From Acidobacteriota bacterium (lineage in GTDB: Bacteria; Acidobacteriota; Terriglobia; Bryobacterales; Bryobacteraceae): 64,000 nt of DNA. Below the pieces are notes generated by a model. The model was not told the origin of the DNA, ran no database searches, and worked only from the letters and a program-made list of their open reading frames with translations. The stretch lies in the NCBI GenBank assembly GCA_017307505.1, contig JAFKEE010000056.1:1-64000 (forward strand). The letters are read 5' to 3'. Positions 25,294 to 32,369 of the stretch are shown one piece after another; positions within the stretch are counted from its first letter, which is position 1; each line of letters opens with the position of its first letter. The position numbers and the translations under genes are program-made.

Positions 25294-25746
25294 ATGAAGA
25301 AATTCTCGTTCCGGCTGGAATCGGTGCTGCGCTACCGGGAGACGCAGACGCGGCGGGGGGAGGCGGAAGTGCAACAGCTGCTGGCGCGGCGGGTCCGCCT
25401 GGTGGCATTCCTGAACGAACTCAAAACGCAGCGGGTCGAGGCGGAACAGACGGGCCGCACGGATGGAGTGACGGGCGGAGTTCTGCAACTGCTGCGGGAT
25501 TACGTTGAGGCGTCGAGACGGCAGGAGCAGGTGGTGCTGGGGCAGATTGCTGCTGTCGACCGCGAGATCGAGGCAGCGCGGAAGCGTCACCAGAAGGCGC
25601 GCAGCGATGAGAAGCTGTTGGACACGCTGCGCACGAAGTCCCTGGAGACCTGGCGTCTGGAGAGTCTGCGTGAAGGCGAAATCGTCGCCGGCGAAAGCTA
25701 CCTGGCCGGGCTGTACCGTCGAGAGAACGAAGCAGCCGAGGGGTAA
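25294..25746 (+). CDS. fliJ: Flagellar export stalk protein FliJ
   Basis: 150 aa forming one long antiparallel coiled coil, beginning MKKFSFRLESVLRYRETQTR, the classic FliJ opening. The later helix (RSDEKLLDTLRTKSLETWRL) matches the family. FliJ sits in the centre of the FliI ring like the gamma subunit of F1 and contacts FlhA. It ends the flgB-to-fliJ operon. The next gene runs the other way and begins its 3' end 7 bp later, with no terminator seen between. Confidence 0.9.
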   Translation: MKKFSFRLESVLRYRETQTRRGEAEVQQLLARRVRLVAFLNELKTQRVEAEQTGRTDGVTGGVLQLLRDYVEASRRQEQVVLGQIAAVDREIEAARKRHQKARSDEKLLDTLRTKSLETWRLESLREGEIVAGESYLAGLYRRENEAAEG

Positions 25747-25753
25747 GGGTTCG

Positions 25754-26224
25754 TCAGGAGGCGACGGATTCGAAGAGCCGGGGCAGATCCATCGTGGGCG
25801 TAGGGTGCAGCAGGGCGGTGCGTCCCTGCGCGGGCCGGGCACGTAACGCCAGGGAATGATCGAAGCTGCCGATGTGCACTTCCAGCCAGTCACCGAGTTC
25901 TTCGGCGATATCACGCACGCGCGAACGATCCGCCAGGATTTTCACATCTTCCAGAACAGCAACGCGGTGCAGGAACTCGGCGTGTTCCATGAGATGTTCA
26001 CGGGCGGTGGGGTCCTGCGTCAACGCGATGAAGTTCTCCTCGCCCCGGAACAGCAGTGAGGCATAGCAGCAGAGATCACCGGCCAGCCCTTTGAGAACGC
26101 TGATGTGCGATTCGAAGACGGCTGCTTCGTGCAGGCGCCCGAGGATCTCAAAGAACATATAGTGCTGCCGGTCGATGTCCTCGATGCCGAGTGACATCTC
26201 CTTGCGCCAGTTCAGTAAATTCAT
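25754..26224 (-). CDS. Bacteriohemerythrin with one iron ligand replaced
   Basis: 156 aa. The hemerythrin four-helix fold is clear, and its ligands fall at the numbering of known single-domain bacterial hemerythrins: H21, E62, H77, H81, H117 and D122. The histidine expected at position 58 (HFxxEE) is leucine (YASLLFRGEENF). About 25 extra residues follow the fold. Such proteins bind oxygen through a di-iron site and in some bacteria serve aerotaxis or oxygen delivery. AGGAG precedes the ATG at 26224, and a sigma-28 promoter lies 26 bp upstream, so the gene appears to belong to the flagellar regulon. Confidence 0.88.
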   Translation of the reverse strand: MNLLNWRKEMSLGIEDIDRQHYMFFEILGRLHEAAVFESHISVLKGLAGDLCCYASLLFRGEENFIALTQDPTAREHLMEHAEFLHRVAVLEDVKILADRSRVRDIAEELGDWLEVHIGSFDHSLALRARPAQGRTALLHPTPTMDLPRLFESVAS

Positions 26225-26249
26225 AGTCTCCTGGGATCCCTTGTGTACC

Positions 26250-26276
26250 TTGTCGACGCAGATCGGGATCCTTTGA
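26250..26276 (-). promoter_or_regulatory. Sigma-28 promoter of the bacteriohemerythrin gene
   Basis: Read on the minus strand: TCAA (26276-26273), 15 bp, GTCGACAA (26257-26250). Same elements and exact spacing as the flagellin promoters. Predicted transcription starts near 26243, giving a 19-nt leader with AGGAG before the ATG. Confidence 0.72.
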
Positions 26277-26305
26277 GGAAGTTTTTGGATTTTTTTCGAA
26301 GGGGG

Positions 26306-27253
26306 TCAGCCGAGGCGAATCTGGTTGCCGCCGCTGGAGACCGCTTTGGAGGCGAGGCCCCGGGCGCGCAGAATGACCGCGTTGGACGAATCTTCGCCCC
26401 GGACGAGGGTTGCGCCCATGGAGGCGGTGACGCTGATGAATCTGCCCCACCAGCTAAAGCCCGATTTTTCAATGAGATCCTTGAGGCGGCTGGCGACCAG
26501 CTCAAGATCAGTGGGCTGCCGGATGTCGACAATCACAACAAAGTGGTCGTCTTCCCAGTGCCCGACGAAGTCGGTCACGCGCAGGCAGTTGTCCATGGTT
26601 TGGGCGACCATCCGCAGAGAGCGGGTGCCGCCGTCGACACCGAGTTGGAGTCGAATCTGGCTCAAACCGTCAATTTCGACGTAGATCAGCCCGGTGAGGC
26701 GACGCTTCACCTTGGAGAACTCGATGGCGTCGTCGATCCGCACCTTGGTGAGAACGCGGTTGCGGACCCCGGTGTCGGGTACGATGAACTGCGCGTCGTT
26801 GAAATCGCGCCGGCGGCGCTGACGTACCGGACTATTGCTGCTGCGGTCGAACACTTCCACCGCGCCGATGCACTGCTGATGCTCGTCGAAGATGGGTGTG
26901 CAGGTGATCCAGACCGGTACGCGGTGTCCACCTTCGTGCAGGAGAAAGACGGTCGTGCTGTGCGGCTGGCCGGAGCGGATGGTGGCGATGAGCGGGATTT
27001 CCTCGAGGCTGAATTTCCGCGCATTCGGGCCACAGTATTGCAGGAAGTGGCATTCGCGGCCCATCACATCCTGGCGTTTGTAGCCGGTGAGTTCCTCGGC
27101 GCCCTTGTTCCAATAGGTGACGACCGCGTTGGCGTTGACGAAGTAGACGCCTTCCGAGATGCCCTCGATGATCTGCAGCAGAATGTCACGGCTCTGGGTG
27201 GGGTTGGAGTCACGAACCGCCTGCGCCGCGTCGAGCCCCTTGCCTACGTGCAC
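26306..27253 (-). CDS. PAS domain protein with a degenerate GGDEF domain
   Basis: 315 aa from a GTG with GGAGGG at good distance. Residues ~25-135 are a PAS domain (GISEGVYFVNANAVVTYWNK, GAEELTGYKRQDVMGRECHF). Residues ~155-312 resemble a GGDEF domain (DTGVRNRVLTKVRIDDAIEF; GFSWWGRFISVTASMGATLV). The active-site loop GGDEF is EDDHF (234-238), so diguanylate cyclase activity is unlikely; a GTP-sensing or protein-docking role is possible. It lies 81 bp upstream of the hemerythrin gene on the same strand, with that gene's own promoter between them. Confidence 0.85.
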   Translation of the reverse strand: MHVGKGLDAAQAVRDSNPTQSRDILLQIIEGISEGVYFVNANAVVTYWNKGAEELTGYKRQDVMGRECHFLQYCGPNARKFSLEEIPLIATIRSGQPHSTTVFLLHEGGHRVPVWITCTPIFDEHQQCIGAVEVFDRSSNSPVRQRRRRDFNDAQFIVPDTGVRNRVLTKVRIDDAIEFSKVKRRLTGLIYVEIDGLSQIRLQLGVDGGTRSLRMVAQTMDNCLRVTDFVGHWEDDHFVVIVDIRQPTDLELVASRLKDLIEKSGFSWWGRFISVTASMGATLVRGEDSSNAVILRARGLASKAVSSGGNQIRLG

Positions 27254-27785
27254 AGGGATCCCTCCCTGCGCAGAAGACCAGGCCGGGCATGGGACGTGCG
27301 CCGGGCTTCGCCGGGGGACAACCGGGTTGGGCCGCCGGACGGGAATCCGTCAGGAGCGCTCATGCTTCACTTTTCCCTCTCCTGAAAACGGCGCGGGGTG
27401 ATTGGTCCACGCGATGCGATAGTCATGCATGGAAGTCTACCTGCGTCCCCAGCCAGCCGCGGCTAAGGCCTTAGGCTGTATCGGCAATTCCGTCCTGGAT
27501 TCCGGCAGACCTAGCTCCACCTGCCCATCCACACCGCCAGAGTAGCAGAATGTCATCCGGATCACCGTAGGCCGCAGACGGCGCTAAGTACTAGGCGCGC
27601 CCCCGTGGAAATACCGCACGCACAGGATGGCCGCCCGGCCGGCGCGGAATTAGGCTTGAGACAGTGACATAGTGCACTGCCTTGCATCCTGAACATCGCG
27701 GACAAGGCGTTGGCACGTTGCCTGCCCGCAAGGCGGGCCCCGGCAACCACGAGTACGGAATCAGCGTCGCGTGGAGGCGACCTCC
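27254..27785. other. Intergenic region before the outer-membrane barrel gene
   Basis: About 530 bp between divergent genes with no supported coding frame. A sigma-54-like sequence is at 27711-27726. Nothing else with clear structure was seen. Confidence 0.5.
27711..27726 (+). promoter_or_regulatory. Possible sigma-54 promoter
   Basis: TGGCACG-TTGC-CTGCC. The -24 part is a perfect consensus and GG-N10-GC spacing is exact, but the -12 part is CTGCC instead of TTGCA. It lies 60 bp before the ATG at 27786. No GTCA-N6-TGAC site was seen near it. Confidence 0.35.
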
Positions 27786-28403
27786 ATGTTCAAACCAATT
27801 CAGATAGCAGCCGTGTGCCTGGTTTTCAGTTTCACTGCGATCGGGCAGGAGTTCTCGAAGTACACGTTCGAAGGAGGCGGCGGGTTTTCCATGCCGTCCG
27901 GCGCGGCCGGCGACCGGTTCAACACCGGTTGGAACCTCCTTTTCGGAGGCGGGTACCGTTTTACCCGTCACATCTCCGGCCTGTTGGAGTACCAGGTGGA
28001 CCGGTTCTCGCTCACGAATGCGGTGCTGCAGAACAACAACCAGCCTGACGGGTTCAACACTTACTGGGCGTTCACGTTAAATCCACGCTATGACTTCAAT
28101 CCCAAGGGCCGGCTCAATCCCTATGCGACAGCCGGCTACGGCATCTACCATCGCAGACTGGCGTTTACCGATCCCTCGCAGGCGGTCGGCTATTGCGATC
28201 AGTTCAGCGGTTACTGCTACAACAGCGGCGCTCCGGTGGTGGCGGACTTCAACAACTTCAAGGGCGGGTACAACGTGGGAGGCGGCCTGAACTATGCCCT
28301 GGGCGATACCGGCATGAAGGTGTTCACCGATGTGCGTTTCAACCGGTTTATCGCACACAACACGAATGACTGGGTGAATGTAACGTTCGGAATCAGATTC
28401 TAG
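27786..28403 (+). CDS. Outer-membrane beta-barrel protein
   Basis: 205 aa from the ATG at 27786 with GGAGG 8 bp upstream. A signal peptide (residues 1-~20, ending AIGQ) is followed by alternating beta-strand patterns and glycine/aromatic turns (YTFEGGGGFSMPSGAAGDRF, YWAFTLNPRYDFNPKGRLNP), ending with NVTFGIRF. The terminal phenylalanine is the usual outer-membrane insertion signal. It looks like an 8-strand OmpA/OmpW-type barrel with a two-cysteine loop (CDQFSGYC). Function unknown. The next small exported protein follows after 17 bp. Confidence 0.8.
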   Translation: MFKPIQIAAVCLVFSFTAIGQEFSKYTFEGGGGFSMPSGAAGDRFNTGWNLLFGGGYRFTRHISGLLEYQVDRFSLTNAVLQNNNQPDGFNTYWAFTLNPRYDFNPKGRLNPYATAGYGIYHRRLAFTDPSQAVGYCDQFSGYCYNSGAPVVADFNNFKGGYNVGGGLNYALGDTGMKVFTDVRFNRFIAHNTNDWVNVTFGIRF

Positions 28404-28420
28404 ATTGGAGGCTGACTGAC

Positions 28421-28756
28421 ATGACGAGATTCCTCACGATCCTTGCTGTTTCAGGAATGTTTGCTGGACTGGCCTGTGCCGGGACCAAGACCTATCACGT
28501 GAACGTGCCGGAGAAGGTCGTCGTCGGTTCGGGGTTGTTGAAGCCGGGCGAGTACCGGATGCGGATTGAAGACAAGACGGCCGTATTCCTTGATGAGGAC
28601 TCGAAAGAGGCGGCCAAGGCACACGTGGACGTCACCACCGAGGCGAAGAAGTTCGAACGGACCGAGGTGCGAATTGCGAAGGAGCCGGACAACTCCGAAC
28701 GCATGACGGGCATCGACCTGGGCGGGACGAAGTTGAAGCTCATGTTCAGCAATTGA
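28421..28756 (+). CDS. Small exported protein of unknown function
   Basis: 111 aa with a good GGAGG site. Residues 1-20 (MTRFLTILAVSGMFAGLACA) are a signal peptide. The mature part (TYHVNVPEKVVVGSGLLKPG, YRMRIEDKTAVFLDEDSKEA) is beta-rich. Similar small proteins occur widely in Acidobacteria, but I cannot name a function. It is probably co-transcribed with the barrel protein upstream. Confidence 0.75.
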   Translation: MTRFLTILAVSGMFAGLACAGTKTYHVNVPEKVVVGSGLLKPGEYRMRIEDKTAVFLDEDSKEAAKAHVDVTTEAKKFERTEVRIAKEPDNSERMTGIDLGGTKLKLMFSN

Positions 28757-28827
28757 CAGAGAAGAGTGCCTGTCCTGCAAGGGCGAGGCCCGCGGCCCAC
28801 GCCGGTGATGGGAAGAGGATTGTCTGA

Positions 28828-29976
28828 ATGCATCGTTGGGAGACCGTTGTCGACCTGGCAATCCTCGCGATCGCGGTGTACGTATTTCTGCGATGGACGG
28901 CAGAGAACCGGCTGCGGGTCATGCTGCTGGGCACCAGCGGATTGTTCGGCCTTGCGGCGCTGGCGGCGCGCATCGATCTGCCTCTGGCCGCATGGCTCTT
29001 CCAGGCATTCGGCTTCGTGGCCGTGCTGTTCCTGGTGATCATTTTTCAACCGGAGCTGCGTCATCTGGTGATGCGGACGGAGGGCTGGTTCCGCAGGCGC
29101 TCCAGCGTGGGCGATCCGGCCCCCGCGCATCTGGCGGTAGCAGATGCCGCGTTTGCGCTGGCGCGCCAGAAGGTCGGGGCGCTGCTAATCGTGGTGCGGC
29201 AGCATTCCGTGCGGGAACTGGCGGGCGGCGGAGTGGAAATCGGAGCAACTCCCTCTTCGCCGCTGCTGCAGGCGTTGTTCCAGAAGAACTCTCCCCTTCA
29301 CGACGGCGGGGTGGTTCTGGAACTCGACAAGCTTACGCGCGCCGGCGTTCTTCTTCCGCTGACTCATCGAACCGACCTGCCTGCCCAGTTTGGAACCAGG
29401 CACCGGGCGGCGCTGGGTATCAGCGAGCGTTGCGATGCCAAGGTGGTTGTGGTTTCTGAGGAGCGGGGCGACGTGACGCTGGTTCATCGCGAGTGCTGGC
29501 GGCATGCGGAGGAGGAAGAAGAGCTGGTGGAGTTCCTGGGCCCGGTGGGGCAGCCGGAACCTCCACGGGTGGCACTGAGCCTGCGCGGGTTGGTGTTCGG
29601 GCATTTCAAGCAGAAGTTCACGGCGCTGGCCATCACAGGGGTTGTGTGGGGCTTCACGCTGGTTTCCTCGGGCACGGCGATCCGGGATTTCCAGGTGCCG
29701 GTGGAGTTCACCAATCCGCCGGTCGGGATGGATGTTTCGAAGCCGTCGGCGACCCACCTGGAGATGCGTGTGCGCGGGCCGAGGTGGGCCGTGGAGACGC
29801 TGCGGCCGGACCAGTTCACGGTGAGGTTCGATCTGGGCCAGTCCGGCACTGGTGCGACCAGGCTAGTGCGTCCCAGCGACGTGGTGAATCTGCCGCCGGC
29901 TGTCTCCGTGGAATGGCTGCGGCCCGACGAGATCACGGTGAACCTTGTGCCGGCCAGACGGGCGCGCATGAACTAG
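28828..29976 (+). CDS. Diadenylate cyclase (CdaA type) fused to a YbbR-like domain
   Basis: 382 aa. Three N-terminal membrane helices (~8-72) are followed by a DisA_N diadenylate cyclase domain (~95-235) with GTRHRAALGISE (RHR 191-193) and SPLHDGG (159-161), where the classic DGA motif reads DGG. A further helix (~265-282) leads to an exported C-terminal region (RDFQVPVEFTNPPVGMDVSK, THLEMRVRGP) resembling one YbbR repeat. In Firmicutes CdaA and its YbbR-domain regulator CdaR are separate neighbouring genes; here they are one protein. The product c-di-AMP controls potassium and cell-wall balance. Confidence 0.85.
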   Translation: MHRWETVVDLAILAIAVYVFLRWTAENRLRVMLLGTSGLFGLAALAARIDLPLAAWLFQAFGFVAVLFLVIIFQPELRHLVMRTEGWFRRRSSVGDPAPAHLAVADAAFALARQKVGALLIVVRQHSVRELAGGGVEIGATPSSPLLQALFQKNSPLHDGGVVLELDKLTRAGVLLPLTHRTDLPAQFGTRHRAALGISERCDAKVVVVSEERGDVTLVHRECWRHAEEEEELVEFLGPVGQPEPPRVALSLRGLVFGHFKQKFTALAITGVVWGFTLVSSGTAIRDFQVPVEFTNPPVGMDVSKPSATHLEMRVRGPRWAVETLRPDQFTVRFDLGQSGTGATRLVRPSDVVNLPPAVSVEWLRPDEITVNLVPARRARMN

Positions 29977-30119
29977 AGCAGCGATGGTGGCGGGGGATCC
30001 CATGACGACGGGGCCCGAAAATACTGTTGAGACAGGATAGTGCGCTATCCGGCGCGTGGCCTAGGATGGGGACAACTTATTGAAGTTCCACAGCAGTTTG
30101 AGTGGAGAAAGATGCAGTC

Positions 30120-30518
30120 ATGAAGACACTGGAATCTCTGCGGCCCAAGGAGATCCTACTGGCGCGGGCGCGCGAACTGGAGCGCATCCTGCGCAGCCGG
30201 GATCTGACGATCGAAACGTTCGCGGATCCGCTGGATGAGATCCAGCAGGCGGCGGAATTGGAGCTCGCGATCGAGACGGCGGACCGGACGTCCGCCAAGC
30301 TGGCCGAGATCCGCCTCGCGCTCGATCGCCTGGCCGACGGCACCTACGGAATCTGCGCGGATTGCGATGAGGATATTGCACCCAACCGGCTGCGCGCCGT
30401 GCCGTGGGCTTCGCGCTGCATTCGCTGCCAGGAAGCGTTTGAGGCGCAGAGTGAAATGCCTGACGTGGAAGAGAGCGACACGCACACGAGTCGCAAGGGC
30501 CTTCAGGATGCCGCGTAG
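30120..30518 (+). CDS. DksA/TraR-family zinc-finger protein
   Basis: 132 aa from the ATG at 30120. A coiled coil with DPLDEIQQAAELE is followed by a C4 zinc finger: CADC, 17 residues, CIRC. This family binds the secondary channel of RNA polymerase and changes promoter response, often with ppGpp. The acidic pair at the coiled-coil tip (DPLD) matches the DxxDxA motif of DksA only in part. A short hairpin GGATAG-TGCG-CTATCC (30035-30050) lies upstream. It is a stand-alone gene. Confidence 0.88.
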   Translation: MKTLESLRPKEILLARARELERILRSRDLTIETFADPLDEIQQAAELELAIETADRTSAKLAEIRLALDRLADGTYGICADCDEDIAPNRLRAVPWASRCIRCQEAFEAQSEMPDVEESDTHTSRKGLQDAA

Positions 30519-30726
30519 AGTTTCTGCGGCAGTGAAGCGCGTGATGCACGCCCGCAATGCGGCCGCGTCCGCGTGCTGGGGCGGCGATGATGCGGCGTGG
30601 CTGGATCCAGCCTTCCGTGACGGGCTGCCTCGAGCGGTGCGCCAGGAGTGTTCTCTAAAGCTTCGCCTTGAGTCCGGCGGCATCCGCAGTGAAGGATCCC
30701 GGCGATTTGCGGAATGAGCGGGCGGT

Positions 30727-32100
30727 CTACGAGCGATTCCCCTGCGCCAGCTCGCGCTGCTGATTGACCTCGAGGCTGGCTTCGAGGGTGATGTCCTTCT
30801 GCCCGAATTCAACCCCGACCTGTTTCAGAAACGCGGTGGGCGGCGTACCGCCGGCGAAGATCCATACATAGTCGTTGGCTAAGACGTGCCGCTCTCCGTT
30901 CACCGTCAGGACGGCTGTCTCGGGAGTGAACTCGACGGGCTCCGAGTTGAAGATCACATTCACCATCTTTTTCCGGATGCACTCCTGAAGCCTTTGCGCA
31001 TTGCGCTCCTTGATGCGGCTGAAGCTGTTTTTGCGGTAGGAGAGTGTCACCTGGTTGCCGGATTGATGGCCGAGGCCCATGGCCGCCTCGATGGCGCTGT
31101 CACCTCCACCGACGACGAGGATCCGCTTGTTGACGTAGTGATCGGCTTCGATCAGGCGGTACATGACCTTCGGCAGTTCCTCCCCCTTCACCCCGAGTTT
31201 GCGGGGCGTGCCGGAACGGCCGAGAGCCAGGATTACGTGGAGAGCCAGATACCGGGCCTTCCCGGTGGTGACTTCGAAGACGCCGTCGGCGCGCTTCCGG
31301 ATGTCTTCCACAGATTCCGAGGTGCGGACTTTGAAGTCAGCGCGGCCCAGCACTTTGTTCCAGAACTCCAGCAGGTTCTCCTTCGACAGCTCAGTCTTAT
31401 TGAACTTGCCGTACATGGGGAACTGGACGGGGCTGGTCATCACGAGCTTCTGGCGAGGGTATTTGGATACGGTGCCGCCGATCTCGTCGCGTTCGATGGT
31501 GAGGTAGTTCAGGTTGTTCTCGATGGCCTTGAGCGAGGCGCTGATGCCGGCAGGCCCGGCGCCGACGATCAGGACGTCGAGAACATTTTCTGGCTTCGAT
31601 GTTTTTGAGGATTCCAGGCGCCGGGTGATGGTTTCGACGCAATCGCGGCCCTGATTCACGGCGTTCTTGATCAGGGCCAGGCCCCCCAGTTCACCGGCGA
31701 TGAAGAGTCCGGTGACGCTGGTCTCGTACTCGCTGGTGATGAAGGGCATGTCCGCCCCCATGGCCGGCTTGGCCATCACCATCGTGATGGCGCCGACGGG
31801 ACAGGCGTCCGCACAGAGACCGTGGCCGATGCACTTGTAGCCGTTCACGATGACCGCCTTGCCGCCCAGCATGGCCAGGACGTCGCCTTCCGGACAGACG
31901 GTTGTACACGACTGGCAGCCGATGCAGTAGGTGGTGTCGATGTGGGGATGTTGGGCTTTGGGCCCCTCGGAGTAGAGTTCGCCGCGCTGGATGGCTTCGC
32001 GCGCTTTCCGGGCTTTGCTCTTCTGGCGCGCGAGATAGATAGCCAGAGGAACAAGAATCACGATCAGTGTGAAGGCGTAGGTAAGAACAGTTTCAGACAT
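30727..32100 (-). CDS. Membrane-anchored Fe-S flavoprotein oxidoreductase with permuted flavin domain
   Basis: 457 aa from the ATG at 32100. An N-terminal membrane helix (~8-24) is followed by two ferredoxin motifs: CIGCQSC...C (59-69) and CIGHGLCADAC (90-100), where a His replaces the second Cys. Next comes SVTGLFIAGELGG (~129-140), which looks like the closing flavin motif of thioredoxin-reductase-type enzymes. Then come the FAD Rossmann motif (LIVGAGPAG ~177-185) and the NAD(P)H motif (ILVVGGGDSAIEAA). The protein ends after VWIFAGGTPPTAFL, where that closing motif would normally follow. It may pass electrons from NAD(P)H to a membrane or Fe-S partner. Confidence 0.85.
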   Translation of the reverse strand: MSETVLTYAFTLIVILVPLAIYLARQKSKARKAREAIQRGELYSEGPKAQHPHIDTTYCIGCQSCTTVCPEGDVLAMLGGKAVIVNGYKCIGHGLCADACPVGAITMVMAKPAMGADMPFITSEYETSVTGLFIAGELGGLALIKNAVNQGRDCVETITRRLESSKTSKPENVLDVLIVGAGPAGISASLKAIENNLNYLTIERDEIGGTVSKYPRQKLVMTSPVQFPMYGKFNKTELSKENLLEFWNKVLGRADFKVRTSESVEDIRKRADGVFEVTTGKARYLALHVILALGRSGTPRKLGVKGEELPKVMYRLIEADHYVNKRILVVGGGDSAIEAAMGLGHQSGNQVTLSYRKNSFSRIKERNAQRLQECIRKKMVNVIFNSEPVEFTPETAVLTVNGERHVLANDYVWIFAGGTPPTAFLKQVGVEFGQKDITLEASLEVNQQRELAQGNRS

Positions 32101-32305
32101 CTGGGCGAGAGAACACACTACGTTCCGACGGCGGCCTCCCGATTGCAGCCCAACCGCAACAATCGATGCCACCAGCATCCGCTGGATTGGCCGGTTCCGA
32201 GAGAGAGAACCGGCGATCCGGTATGACTGCCCTCAGTATAGCCAGCGGACAGGGCCGGTCACCAACTGCTGACGCGCGCTCAGGCGGTGTGGTTTCGGAG
32301 GACGG

Positions 32306-32337
32306 AAAAGAGAAAGGCCGCCCCGGATGGAGCGGCC
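32306..32337 (-). terminator. Terminator of the efflux operon
   Basis: On the minus strand: GGCCGCTCC, loop ATCC, GGGGCGGCC (nine pairs, one G-U), followed by TTTCTCTTTT. It lies 32 bp after the stop of the outer-membrane efflux gene. Confidence 0.8.
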
Positions 32338-32369
32338 TCGTTTCGGGATGGGAATCGGGCAGGGAAGGT

